Below, piece by piece: positions 27,228 through 37,742 of a stretch of 64,000 nt of DNA. The position numbers were made by a program, and so were the translations under genes. Below the pieces are notes generated by a model. That model was not told where the DNA came from and did no database searches. It saw only the letters and a list, made by a program, of their open reading frames with translations. The stretch spans positions 682,001 through 746,000 of the forward strand of contig NZ_BJHV01000001.1 of assembly GCF_005405925.1 (NCBI RefSeq), in the 5' to 3' direction. Position 1 is the first letter of the stretch; the number at the start of each line of letters is the position of its first letter. This DNA comes from Streptomyces antimycoticus (GTDB lineage Bacteria; Actinomycetota; Actinomycetes; Streptomycetales; Streptomycetaceae).

Positions 27228-28543
27228 GCCGTGGCCTCCACTGGACGGTCGGGGACGAGGGCGGGAAGGGGCTCGACGGGGATCGCGGCCGAGACGACGG
27301 TCCCCTCGCCCGGTGCGGACTCGACGGTGAGTGTGCCGCCCAGCTGCCGTACGCGGACCCGCATGGCCGGCAGCCCGTGTCCACGCGACCGGTCCGCTCC
27401 GGGGGCGGGGACGGCGTCGGTGTCGAAGCCGCGACCGTCATCGGCGATGTCCAGACAGATCTGGTCGCCCATGCAGGTCAGGGTGAGCGCGGCCCGGCTC
27501 GCCCCGGCGTGCTCCCGCACGTTGGCCAGCGCGCCCTGGGCGATGCGCAGCAGCGCCGCCTCCACTCGCTCGGGCAGCGGCCCGAGGGGTCCGTCGAGGT
27601 GGAAGTCAACCGTCTGCCCCGCGCCGCTCTCCCGTTCGGCGAGCGCGCCGAGCGCCTGGGCCAGGGAGCGCTCGGCGAGGTCGGCCGGGGCCAGGTCCTG
27701 GACGAACCGGCGGGCCTCGGCGAGGCTGCGGGAGGCGATCTCCGCCGCCTCGCGCATATGGCCTCGGGCCGCCTCCGGGTCCGTCTCCCAGGTGCGGTCG
27801 GCGGCCTGCAGCAGCATCCGCTGGCTGGACAGGCCCTGGGCGAGGGTGTCATGGATCTCCGAGGACAGCCGCTGGCGTTCGGCCAGGATTCCCGCCCGCC
27901 GCTCGGTCGCGGCCAGATCGCGGCGGGTGCGGACCAGATCGTCGATCAGCACCCGCTGCCGCGCCGACTGGCGCCGCAGATGGATGAGGACGGCGGCGGC
28001 CACGGCGGCGATGGCGGGCGGCGCGATCAGCGCGTTGGGGTCGAAGCCGTCGTGCATGAACCGCAGTTTCGAGGCGACAACGAGCGCGGTCAGCACGGCG
28101 GCCAAGGGCACCGCGAACCGGGTGGGCAGCGTGTGCAGACCGGTGAAGAACAGCGGCATGGCGCACCATGCGGCGCTCGGCGCGAGGACCAGCAGCGCGA
28201 CCCAGGCGGCCAGCACCGCTGTCAGCCAGACCAGATAGCGGCCGGAGGGCCGGCCGCCGGGGCTCGGCGCGGGCGCCGGCCACCGGCCGGGCAGATAGAG
28301 CGCGCCGAAGGCCACGAAGAGGGCGACGACCCAGCCGTTCGGCGGGGTGCCGGTGTCCCGGATCAGATAGCGGACCAGCGAGGCGCCCAGCAGCAGGAAG
28401 AACGCGATGTGCAGGACCGCCGTCAGCCACCGCTCATCCGGATCGTCCACCCCGTCGGTCCCGGACCGCCCGGACCATGCCGACCACATCCCCGACCACC
28501 GCGCCCACCCTGACCGCCCGACCGCTCTGACCGCCGACCGCAC
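27224..28543 (-). CDS. NarL-system sensor histidine kinase
   Basis: A 439-residue membrane kinase: an N-terminal region with five or six hydrophobic helices (~35-190), then a HisKA_3 dimerisation domain with the phospho-His in RLSSEIHDTLAQG and an HATPase domain (NVREHAGAS, DDGRGFD, GHGLPAMRVR). It partners the overlapping response regulator. The GTG at 28541-28543 is chosen for its strong GGGAGGGGA site. The frame stays open upstream into the inserted IS element to 28747, but that part is repeat and IS DNA. The IS701 copy ends 117 bp upstream, so the native promoter has probably been displaced. Confidence 0.87.
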   Translation of the reverse strand: MRSAVRAVGRSGWARWSGMWSAWSGRSGTDGVDDPDERWLTAVLHIAFFLLLGASLVRYLIRDTGTPPNGWVVALFVAFGALYLPGRWPAPAPSPGGRPSGRYLVWLTAVLAAWVALLVLAPSAAWCAMPLFFTGLHTLPTRFAVPLAAVLTALVVASKLRFMHDGFDPNALIAPPAIAAVAAAVLIHLRRQSARQRVLIDDLVRTRRDLAATERRAGILAERQRLSSEIHDTLAQGLSSQRMLLQAADRTWETDPEAARGHMREAAEIASRSLAEARRFVQDLAPADLAERSLAQALGALAERESGAGQTVDFHLDGPLGPLPERVEAALLRIAQGALANVREHAGASRAALTLTCMGDQICLDIADDGRGFDTDAVPAPGADRSRGHGLPAMRVRVRQLGGTLTVESAPGEGTVVSAAIPVEPLPALVPDRPVEATA

Positions 28544-28563
28544 CCCGTCCCCTCCCTGCTCTC

Positions 28564-28645
28564 CCGGTTTCACCCCGGGCCTCTCCGGCTCGCTCCGGAT
28601 CTCCGGATTCACTCCGGACCTCTCCGGCTCTTCCGGGTTCACTCC
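28564..28645. repeat. 28-bp direct repeats upstream of histidine kinase
   Basis: CCGG(T/A)TTCAC(C/T)CCGG(G/A)CC followed by TCTCCGGCTC occurs at 28564-28591 and again at 28603-28630 with three mismatches; a partial third copy is at 28633-28645. They lie in the leader of the kinase gene, between its GTG start and the IS insertion, and could bind a regulator or be slippage products. Confidence 0.8.
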
Positions 28646-28660
28646 CTCAGCCAGTCCTAA

Positions 28661-30106
28661 TACTCCAGTCTGACTTCGCGATCTTGTGGCGAACCCGGCT
28701 GGGAACGGGTACGGCCACCGCGTGATCATCGGTTGGTGTGTGGACAAACGAAGATCGTGCGGTGGCCGCGGACCATAGCGTAGACCCTGCCCGCTGGCGG
28801 GTGTTGTTCGACCAGGCCATGGCTCGTATCGCCGGGCGGTTCGGCCGAGTTGAGCCTCGGGCCACGGCCCGCGCCTACTTGCTCGGGCTGCTGTCGGCTA
28901 CCGAGCGGAAGAACTGCTGGCAACTGGCTGAACAGGCCGGCCTGGCCCGGCCCGGGCCGATGCAGCGCCTGCTGCGCTATGCCCGCTGGGATGCCGACGC
29001 CCTCCGTGACGATGTCCGCGCCTACGTTGTCGACCACCTCGGCGACGACGGCGTTCTCATCGTGGACGAGACCGGCTTCGTGAAGAAAGGCAGCATGTCG
29101 GCGGGGGTGCAACGCCAGTACACCGGCACAGCTGGCCGGATCGAGAACTCCCAGGTCGGCGTGTTCCTCGCCTACGCCACTGAGCGGGGACGCGCGCTGA
29201 TCGACCGACGGCTCTACCTGCCCGAGCGGTCCTGGTGCTCCGATCCCGAGCGCCGCCATGCTGCCGGGGTGCCCGAGGACCTACCCTTCGCGACCAAGCC
29301 CCGGCTGGCCGAGGAGATGATCGTCGCCGCGTTGGACGCCGGAGTGACTGCATCGTGGGTGACCGGCGACGAAGCCTACGGCCAGGACCCGCAGTTACGC
29401 GCACGCCTGGAGCGGATCGGCATCGGCTACGTGATGGCCGTCGCCTGCTCCACCCGGGTCCGGATCAACCAGGGCCGCACCCCTGTCCGCGCCGATGTCC
29501 TCGCCGACCGCTTGCCCGCCTCTGCCTGGCAGCGGCACAGCGCCGGAGCCGGCGCGAAGGGCCCGCGCTACTACGACTGGGCCTGGATCCACATCGGCAC
29601 CGGCGTCCATCGTCACCTGCTGATCCGCCGCAACCGGACCACCGGTGAACTCGCCTTCTACCTGTGCTGGTCACCCACCCAGATCACCCTGCACGAGCTC
29701 GTCCGCGTCGCCGGTGTCCGCTGGAGCGTCGAGGAGTGCTTCCAGGCCGCCAAGAGCCAGGTCGGCCTGGATCACTACCAGGTCAGGCACTGGACCTCAT
29801 GGCACCGGCACATCACGCTCGCCATGCTGGCCCTGGCCTTCCTGACCGCTCTCGCCGCCGACGCGAACCCCGCCCGGCCTGCCGATCCGCAACATCCCGA
29901 CCGCAGCCACGACCCGATCATCCTGACCGTCCCGGAGATCCGTCACCTGCTCGTCGCCGTCTTCGCCCCACCGGCCATGACTGCCGCCAGACTGCTGCAC
30001 TGGTCCACCTGGCGCAGACGCCACCAGGCCGCAGCCCGACGCAGCCACTACCAACGACGCTCCACCGACGGACCCGCTGGATAGATCACGAAACCGCACT
30101 GGAGTA
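28661..30106 (+). mobile_element. complete IS701-family insertion sequence (1446 bp)
   Basis: Both ends share an imperfect inverted repeat starting TACTCCAGT (left 28661, right end 30106): 19 of the first 24 bases match. CTAA is present on each side (28657-28660 and 30107-30110), a 4-bp target duplication fitting the YTAR preference of IS701 elements. It holds one full-length transposase. Intact ends and open frame suggest a recent, possibly active insertion. It separates the histidine kinase promoter region from the methyltransferase/RiPP side. Confidence 0.93.
28738..30084 (+). CDS. IS701-family transposase
   Basis: A 448-residue DDE transposase. The N-terminus (RATARAYLLGLLSATERKNC) is typical of IS701 enzymes; acidic catalytic candidates are in VLIVDETGFVKKG, VTGDEAYGQD and WSVEECFQAAKSQVGLD. 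The start is GTG at 28738. It reads away from the histidine kinase. One TTA codon lies within QLRARL (~residue 220). No frameshift or internal stop is seen. Confidence 0.92.
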   Translation: MWTNEDRAVAADHSVDPARWRVLFDQAMARIAGRFGRVEPRATARAYLLGLLSATERKNCWQLAEQAGLARPGPMQRLLRYARWDADALRDDVRAYVVDHLGDDGVLIVDETGFVKKGSMSAGVQRQYTGTAGRIENSQVGVFLAYATERGRALIDRRLYLPERSWCSDPERRHAAGVPEDLPFATKPRLAEEMIVAALDAGVTASWVTGDEAYGQDPQLRARLERIGIGYVMAVACSTRVRINQGRTPVRADVLADRLPASAWQRHSAGAGAKGPRYYDWAWIHIGTGVHRHLLIRRNRTTGELAFYLCWSPTQITLHELVRVAGVRWSVEECFQAAKSQVGLDHYQVRHWTSWHRHITLAMLALAFLTALAADANPARPADPQHPDRSHDPIILTVPEIRHLLVAVFAPPAMTAARLLHWSTWRRRHQAAARRSHYQRRSTDGPAG

Positions 30107-30290
30107 CTAACCCGCCGCACCGGACGCCGCATCATCCGATCGGTTGACATGACGATCACCCGGACCGCCTCCGGACCGGGACCGCTCCGCTGATCCCCGC
30201 CGCCGCCACGGCGCCGAGGCTGGTACCGACAACAGCGACGCGGGAACGCATGGTGCGCCGCGTCCGTACGACGATCACGAGAGAGTCCAC

Positions 30291-31082
30291 ATGCCCGCGA
30301 AGAAACTCAGCGTCAACCGCTCCGCCCTCGGCCACCGAGTCTCCTACGCGCTGCGCCACCCGCAGCGGGTGCCGCGCCATCTGGTCCGCGCCACCCGGGA
30401 CGCCTGGCTGCGCTACCGCTACCCGGACCACGTCGCGTACTACCGCGCGGTGATGCGGTCCGACACCCGCACCAGCCCGGAAGCGGCGGTCGGCAGCCGC
30501 AGCCATGAGCGATGGCTGGCGCTGGGCGCGATGCAGTTCGACTATCTGCTCGACCACGGTCTGCGGCCGGAACACCGGATGCTGGAGATCGGCTGCGGCA
30601 ATCTGCGGGCGGGCTGGCGGTTCATCAGCCATCTGGAGCCGGGCCACTACTACGGCGTCGACATCTCGCCCGAGATCCTCGCGGCCGCGCAGGACACGCT
30701 GGTGCGCGAGGGGCTGCAGGACCGCCGTCCCACCCTCACCCCGGTGCGCGATCTGACGCTGCGTTTCCTGCCCGACGCCCACTTCGACGTGGTACACGCG
30801 CACAGTGTCTTCTCGCACTCGCCACTGCCCGTCATCGAGGAGTGCCTGGCCCATGTCGGCCGCGTCATGGCACCCGGCGGCTGGTTCGACTTCACCTTCG
30901 ACCGCACCGAGGGCGTCGAACACCAGGTACTGCGGGAGGACTTCTACTACCGCACCGAGACGCTCATCGCGCTGGCGGAGAAACACGGTCTGGCGGCCCG
31001 GTTCATGGCGGACTGGGAGGAGCTGCCGCACGGCCAGTCGAAGATCCGCGTCACCCACCCCGAGGGCACGCGGACGTCCTGA
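30291..31082 (+). CDS. class I SAM-dependent methyltransferase
   Basis: A 263-residue methyltransferase. The SAM-binding motif I is MLEIGCGNLRAG (~residues 97-108), motif II YYGVDISPE, and post-motifs FDVVHAHSVFSH and MAPGGWFDF. The first ~70 residues are basic and lack a known domain. Substrate unknown. It lies 180 bp after the IS element and 230 bp before the RiPP precursor on the same strand. It is not the PIMT-like methyltransferase usually found with such RiPPs, though it could have taken that place. A TTGACA at 30144-30149 is a possible -35. Confidence 0.8.
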   Translation: MPAKKLSVNRSALGHRVSYALRHPQRVPRHLVRATRDAWLRYRYPDHVAYYRAVMRSDTRTSPEAAVGSRSHERWLALGAMQFDYLLDHGLRPEHRMLEIGCGNLRAGWRFISHLEPGHYYGVDISPEILAAAQDTLVREGLQDRRPTLTPVRDLTLRFLPDAHFDVVHAHSVFSHSPLPVIEECLAHVGRVMAPGGWFDFTFDRTEGVEHQVLREDFYYRTETLIALAEKHGLAARFMADWEELPHGQSKIRVTHPEGTRTS

Positions 31083-31255
31083 CCCGCCGTTCCCCGGCCG
31101 GTGCTCCCACCGCGGTGGCCGACTATTCGGTGACGCAATACCTCAGGCATATGTTGACGTTCAATCGGGCCTTGAGGTTCCACTGGGATCCTGTGACACA
31201 CTTCATATCGCGGCACAGAGGACAAAATCGTTGCTAGGGAGTGCCGTAGACTTTT

Positions 31256-31265
31256 AGTACGTACT
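31256..31265. promoter_or_regulatory. perfect palindrome upstream of RiPP precursor
   Basis: AGTACGTACT is a perfect 10-bp palindrome about 46 bp before the tgmA start, in a 230-bp spacer (31083-31311) that is clearly AT-richer than the rest of the window. It is a candidate operator or promoter element; no regulator gene is adjacent. Confidence 0.4.
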
Positions 31266-31311
31266 GTTGCGTGGTGGATAGACGAATACATGGAGCACCA
31301 AGAGGTCACTC

Positions 31312-31503
31312 ATGCAGCCCTTCGTACTGAAGCACGCAATCCCTGCCGAGCGGTCGTCGGGCAGTGTTCCCTACGCCTATAACGCCGCCCTGCAGTTGAA
31401 TGTCCTCTCCGACGGCCGTCCGGCCATCGCCGACCGGGCGGTGCTGTTGGCCACCGGCACGACCACGTCCACAGCTGGTTCGAAGACGCACTTCGACGAC
31501 TGA
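31312..31503 (+). CDS. tgmA: ATP-grasp-modified RiPP precursor (graspetide type)
   Basis: A 63-residue peptide directly before an ATP-grasp ligase. The leader has an aromatic/Pro motif (SVPYAYNAALQLNV) of the kind these ligases recognise; the C-terminal core is TGTTTSTAGSKTHFDD (48-63). Thr/Ser side chains (Thr50-52, Ser53, Thr54, Thr59) and the final Asp62-Asp63 are the natural partners for omega-ester rings (Lys58 could give an amide). The ATG has AGAGG upstream. This matches the actinobacterial ATP-grasp target family (TIGR04186 class) by layout and composition; the exact ring pattern cannot be read from sequence. Confidence 0.82.
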   Translation: MQPFVLKHAIPAERSSGSVPYAYNAALQLNVLSDGRPAIADRAVLLATGTTTSTAGSKTHFDD

Positions 31504-31518
31504 CCTGCGCATACGTCG

Positions 31519-32457
31519 ATGACGGTACTCATCCTGACGTGTCGCCAGGATGTCACGGCCGACTTGGTGGTGGCAGAGCTGCGCGAACAAGGCGTCCCTC
31601 TGGTGCGTTTCGATCCGGCCGACCTTCCGGATCAGGCCGGGCTGTCGGTCGAATTCGATCGCGGTGACTTCACGGGATATCTCTCGACCGAGGGACGCCT
31701 CGTCAGCGTCCACGGTGTGCGGTCCATCTGGGTGCGCAGGCCGGGGCGGCCCGCGGCCCACGCGGCGAATCCATCGGAGTGGCTGACGGCCGAGTGCGGA
31801 CAGGCGCTCTACGGGATGCTCTACGCGACAACGGCCCGCTGGATGAACCATCCGGCGGCCGCCGAACCGGCCCGGCACAAACCGTTCCAGTTGCGGGTCG
31901 CCCAGCACAGCGGTTTCGCCGTGCCCTCGACTCTGGTCACCACCTATCCGCGCGCGGCGCGTGATTTCGCCGTCCAGTGCACGGACATCGTGGTGAAATC
32001 CGCGTCCGGTCCGCCGACCGCCGATCCGCCGGTCGCACTGCCTACTACCCGTATCGGACCGGACACGGATTTCTCCGATGTCGCGGCCGGGGCGACCCTT
32101 CTTCAGCGGTACATTCCCAAAGCGGCCGACATCCGGCTGTTCTGCGTCGGCAGCGAGTTATTCGCCGCACGGAAGACCGCCGCCTCGGGGCAGGTGGACG
32201 GGCGCTATGGATGTCACGGACACCACTGGGAAGCCGTGGATGCGCCCGCCAGAATCGTGCGCGCCGTTCATGAGTACATGGCTCTCACCGGTCTCGCCTA
32301 CGGGGCCTTCGACTTCGCCGAGGACGCCGATGGTCTTTGGTGGTTCCTGGAGTGCAACCAGGGCGGCCAATTCGGCTTTGTCGAGCTGGAGACCGGTCAG
32401 CCCATCGCGGCGGCGGTCGCGTCCTGGCTGGCGGCGCCCGGTGCCGCCTACCGGTGA
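31519..32457 (+). CDS. tgmB: ATP-grasp ribosomal peptide maturase
   Basis: A 312-residue ATP-grasp ligase of the graspetide-maturase type. Features: N-terminal pre-ATP-grasp domain (TVLILTCRQDVTADLVV), WMNHPAAAEPARHKPFQL (~residues 113-130), the central Lys in DIVVKSASG, and the Mg/ATP-binding ECNQGGQFGF near the end. It activates Asp/Glu side chains of the precursor as acyl-phosphates so that Thr/Ser/Lys can attack, forming macrolactone or lactam rings. It begins 15 bp after tgmA. A TTA codon at 32158-32160 suggests bldA-dependent, developmentally timed translation. Confidence 0.88.
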   Translation: MTVLILTCRQDVTADLVVAELREQGVPLVRFDPADLPDQAGLSVEFDRGDFTGYLSTEGRLVSVHGVRSIWVRRPGRPAAHAANPSEWLTAECGQALYGMLYATTARWMNHPAAAEPARHKPFQLRVAQHSGFAVPSTLVTTYPRAARDFAVQCTDIVVKSASGPPTADPPVALPTTRIGPDTDFSDVAAGATLLQRYIPKAADIRLFCVGSELFAARKTAASGQVDGRYGCHGHHWEAVDAPARIVRAVHEYMALTGLAYGAFDFAEDADGLWWFLECNQGGQFGFVELETGQPIAAAVASWLAAPGAAYR

Positions 32458-32465
32458 CGACCGGG

Positions 32466-32487
32466 CCCGGAGCACCGTGCCTCCGGG
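32466..32487 (+). terminator. hairpin after the RiPP genes
   Basis: CCCGGAGCAC and GTGCCTCCGGG pair with one bulged C around a minimal loop, starting 9 bp after the tgmB stop. It plausibly ends the tgmAB transcript. The following 215 bp to the GH15 gene show no other signal. Confidence 0.55.
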
Positions 32488-32702
32488 GGGCGGCGCGGTG
32501 ATCATCGGGGCCGGGGTGCGAGGGCGGTCCCGTCCCCGTTCGCGCCGGCCCGAGGCGCCCGCGAGCGCCCCTGCGCACAGACCGTGACGGCCGACTACGC
32601 AAAGAGTCGGCGCTGCGCCGGATCCGCCCCTCGGTCGTATGCTGAAGCGAGAGTCTGCGTTACCCAGGGTTTCCCGCCCCTCCCTCAGCGCGGGAGGTTC
32701 CG

Positions 32703-34535
32703 ATGACCGTCGCTGACAGCATCCGCCGCCCTACGGAGGCGTCCCGCTATGTGCCGATCGCCGAACACGGCCTGATCGGCGATCTGCGCACCGCCGCGCT
32801 CGTCGATACCTGCGGCACCATCGACTGGTACTGTCCGGCCCGATTCGACGCGCCCAGTGTGTTCGCGTCGATCCTGGACGCCGACCGGGGTGGTTCGTTC
32901 CGGCTCGCACCGGAGGTGCCCGCCCGGACGAAGCAGTTCTACTTCCCCGACACCAACATCCTCATCACCCGCTTCTTCGCGGACAACGGGGTCGCCGAGG
33001 TCCAGGACTTCATGCCGATCGTGGACGACTCGCGCGAGGCGGACCGGCACCGGCTGATCCGCCGGGTGCTGTGCGTGCGCGGATCGCTGCCCTTCACCGC
33101 ACGGGTGGCGCCCCGCTTCGACTACGCCCGGCAGTCGCATACGGTGCGCGCCGAGGAGGGGCTCACGATCTTCGAGTCCCCGGAGCTGTCGCTGGCGCTG
33201 ACGGCCGGCGTCACGGTGGAGACCGACGGGGCCGATGTGGTCTCCACGTTCAAGCTGGTCGAGGGCGAGGCCGCGGTCTTCGCGCTCGACCGGATCGGCG
33301 GCACGGTGCAGCCGCGGCCCTGCCCGCAGGCGGAGGCGGAGGAGCTGTTCGATGCCACCGTGCGCTACTGGCGCCGCTGGCTCTCGCAGTCCCGCTACCG
33401 CGGGCGGTGGCGGGAGATGGTGCACCGCTCGGCGCTCACCCTCAAGCTGCTCACCTATGCGCCGACCGGCGCCATCGTGGCGGCCCCGACGACCAGCCTG
33501 CCCGAGCAGATCGGCGGCGAGCGCAATTGGGACTACCGCTATGTGTGGGTCCGCGATGCCGCGTTCTGCATCTACGCGCTGCTGAGGCTGGGCTTCACCC
33601 AGGAGGCCGAGGCGTTCGTGCGGTTCCTGTCCGAGGACATCAGCTTCGATGACGGCCCCGGCGGCCCGATGCAGATCATGTACGGCATCGACGGCCGCAG
33701 CGAGATCCCCGAGCAGATGCTCCCCCATCTGGAGGGCCATCACGGCTCCTCCCCGGTCCGGGTCGGCAACGCGGCGGTCCACCAGCTCCAGCTGGACATC
33801 TACGGAGCGCTGGTGGACTCCCTCTATCTCTACGACAAGTGGGGGCAGCCGCTGGCCAGCGACCACTGGGACACCCTCAGCGACGCGGTCGGCTGGGTCT
33901 GTGACAACTGGGACCGGCCCGATATGAGCGTCTGGGAGACCCGCTCCGGCCCGCAGCACTTCCTGTACTCGCAGCTGATGTGCTGGGTCGCGATCGAGCG
34001 GGGGATGCGCATCGCCCGCCACCGCGGCCTGCCCGCGGACATGGCCCGCTGGGCGAAGGCGCGCGATGACATCTACCGCCGGATCATGCGCTGCGGCTGG
34101 TCGCCGCGGCGGCGCGCCTTCGTGCAGCGCGAGGGCGAGGAGGTGCTCGATGCCTCGGTGCTGATGATGCCGCTGTCCAAGTTCATCTCCCCCACCGACC
34201 CCAAATGGCTGTCCACGCTGGACGCGCTGGGCGAGGAGCTGGTGTCCGATTCGCTGGTCTACCGCTACGACCCGACGGTCAGCCCGGACGGACTGCGCGG
34301 TGAGGAGGGCACCTTCTCGATCTGCTCGTTCTGGTACGTCGAGGCGCTGTCCCGGGCCGGACGGGTGGACGATGCGCGGCTGGCCTTCGAGAAGATGCTC
34401 ACCTACGCCAACCATGTCGGGCTGTACGCGGAGGAGATCGGCCGCACCGGTGAGCAGATCGGCAACTTCCCGCAGGCGTTCACCCATCTCGCGCTCATCA
34501 GCGCCGCGTTCAACCTCGACCGGGCCCTGGGCTGA
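32703..34535 (+). CDS. GH15 glycosidase (trehalase/glucoamylase-like)
   Basis: A cytoplasmic GH15-family enzyme of 610 residues with the N-terminal beta-sandwich (IAEHGLIGDLRTAALVDTCG, IDWYCPARFDAPSVFA) and an (alpha/alpha)6 barrel containing LPEQIGGERNWDYRYVWVRD. Candidate catalytic acids are in RGEEGTFSICSFW and LYAEEI. Actinobacterial members with this N-terminus include trehalases; glucoamylase or dextran activity is also possible. The ATG has GGGAGG upstream. It is followed within 40 bp by an SseB-DUF1266 gene on the same strand. Confidence 0.88.
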   Translation: MTVADSIRRPTEASRYVPIAEHGLIGDLRTAALVDTCGTIDWYCPARFDAPSVFASILDADRGGSFRLAPEVPARTKQFYFPDTNILITRFFADNGVAEVQDFMPIVDDSREADRHRLIRRVLCVRGSLPFTARVAPRFDYARQSHTVRAEEGLTIFESPELSLALTAGVTVETDGADVVSTFKLVEGEAAVFALDRIGGTVQPRPCPQAEAEELFDATVRYWRRWLSQSRYRGRWREMVHRSALTLKLLTYAPTGAIVAAPTTSLPEQIGGERNWDYRYVWVRDAAFCIYALLRLGFTQEAEAFVRFLSEDISFDDGPGGPMQIMYGIDGRSEIPEQMLPHLEGHHGSSPVRVGNAAVHQLQLDIYGALVDSLYLYDKWGQPLASDHWDTLSDAVGWVCDNWDRPDMSVWETRSGPQHFLYSQLMCWVAIERGMRIARHRGLPADMARWAKARDDIYRRIMRCGWSPRRRAFVQREGEEVLDASVLMMPLSKFISPTDPKWLSTLDALGEELVSDSLVYRYDPTVSPDGLRGEEGTFSICSFWYVEALSRAGRVDDARLAFEKMLTYANHVGLYAEEIGRTGEQIGNFPQAFTHLALISAAFNLDRALG

Positions 34536-34575
34536 CCCCTCGGCCACGGCGGACCGCTGGATAGAGTGGTCGGCC

Positions 34576-35856
34576 ATGGGAAACGGGGAGGCCGCCGTGC
34601 CGGAACACGGCGTCCAGGGCAGCACACAGACCGCATGGCAGGCGCCGAGCGCGATCGAGCGGGAGCTGTACGAGGCGAAGGCCCGCGGCGACTGGTCGGC
34701 GTACTTCGATGTGCTGGCGCGCACCGAACTCTTCGTCGCCGATGCGTACTCCCGCCTCCAGGCGCGCCCCGGGACGGTGCTGTTCACCCCGTACTGGTAT
34801 CCCCAGGTGCAGGCCAACTGCCTGCCCCTCTTCACCGAGGGCATGCTCCCCGCGCCCCATCCGGAGACCGTCTATCTCTCCTACTCCCTGGGGTGGTTCG
34901 CCACGGAGTGGGAGCCCGGCGATCCGCCGTGGATCGTGGTCAACCCCGGCAGTCCGTGTGAGACGTTCTTCCCGACCTCCCCGGCGCACCGCGCGCTGTG
35001 GAGCGGCCACGCCGAACACGCCGCCGACGCCGAAGGCCGCGCACACGCCCCCATGAAGCTGCGCGGGCTGTGGGTGGGCGGGCCGACACAGGGCCCGGTG
35101 GCCCATGGACTGGCCTGCGGGGCGCTGCTGTTCGTCAAGAACGGCGAGCTGTGGAACGCCATGGCCTACCACGGCGGCGGATACACCCGTGAGCGGAGCC
35201 GGCTCAGGGAGTGGTGGGGCATCACCGGCCGGGAGGAGTGGCAGCGCATCCAGGAGCTGCTGCTGGGCGCCGAACTGATCAGCGGCGTCTGGGAGTTCGC
35301 CCTCGGGGTGCGGCGAACCCTGGCCCTGGACTTCGCCGGCCCGGTCGGGGTGGACCACTGGCGGACGGTGGCCGAGCGGGTGCTGCGGCGCACCGCGGCC
35401 GAGGCCGGCGAGGTCCGGATCACCCCCGACGGGGTCACCAAGGCGGAGCCCCGGGACAGCGCGGAGGTGGAGGCGCAGGTGGCGGGCGTGCAGCGGCTCA
35501 TCGGCCGGATCGCCCGCTATGAGGCCCGGTTCCGTGCGGACGGCCTGCTCGCCGAGGGGAAGTTCGTCCGCACCCTGGAGGCGTGGGACTACGGACGGGC
35601 CTCGGGGATGGCCCGCTGGGGGCTCGCCGCACGTTTCTGCTCGCTCGACGAGGCCGAGCGCGCGGTGCTGCGCGCGGGACGGTCGGCGCAGGCCAACTAC
35701 CGCTCCTGGGAGGAGTTCTCCGCCGCGTACATCCTCGGGCGGTGCCTCCACTTCGACGACGAGGAGTTCGGTGAGTGGTACGAGGACATGCTCACCGCGC
35801 ATCGCATCCTCACCACCGATCCGGAGAGCCCCTGGCTCACCCTTCCCTGGAAGTGA
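34576..35856 (+). CDS. SseB-N-like and DUF1266 two-domain protein
   Basis: A 426-residue cytosolic protein of unknown role. Residues ~25-130 resemble the SseB N-terminal domain (LLARTELFVAD-type start, PWIVVNPGSP). The C-terminal ~200 residues match DUF1266: ARWGLAARFCSLDEAERA, YRSWEEFSAAYILGR and a final SPWLTLPW. ATG 34576 is used; a GTG eight codons later has a better GGGGAG site. No transmembrane or signal segment is visible. DUF1266 proteins often occur near secretion or toxin genes, but none is seen here. Confidence 0.7.
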   Translation: MGNGEAAVPEHGVQGSTQTAWQAPSAIERELYEAKARGDWSAYFDVLARTELFVADAYSRLQARPGTVLFTPYWYPQVQANCLPLFTEGMLPAPHPETVYLSYSLGWFATEWEPGDPPWIVVNPGSPCETFFPTSPAHRALWSGHAEHAADAEGRAHAPMKLRGLWVGGPTQGPVAHGLACGALLFVKNGELWNAMAYHGGGYTRERSRLREWWGITGREEWQRIQELLLGAELISGVWEFALGVRRTLALDFAGPVGVDHWRTVAERVLRRTAAEAGEVRITPDGVTKAEPRDSAEVEAQVAGVQRLIGRIARYEARFRADGLLAEGKFVRTLEAWDYGRASGMARWGLAARFCSLDEAERAVLRAGRSAQANYRSWEEFSAAYILGRCLHFDDEEFGEWYEDMLTAHRILTTDPESPWLTLPWK

Positions 35857-35886
35857 TCCGGGCGGAACCGGGCGTCAGACCACGCG

Positions 35887-37605
<1,719 letters not shown>

Positions 37606-37742
37606 TTATTTATGAATTACTGCCGCCTCCGCGCTCCTCCAGGAAGGACGCCACTCACGAAGATCACTCGTTGGACCGCTGGCAGATGGTGACCAAGGGG
37701 GGCTTCTACCGAGGCGGGCCGACCCTCTCCAGCGCGGTCGCC

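Noticed and set aside
28544..28747. N-terminal extension of the histidine kinase into the IS element
   Set aside because: The extension is repeat DNA plus IS sequence; the GTG at 28543 has a strong ribosome site.
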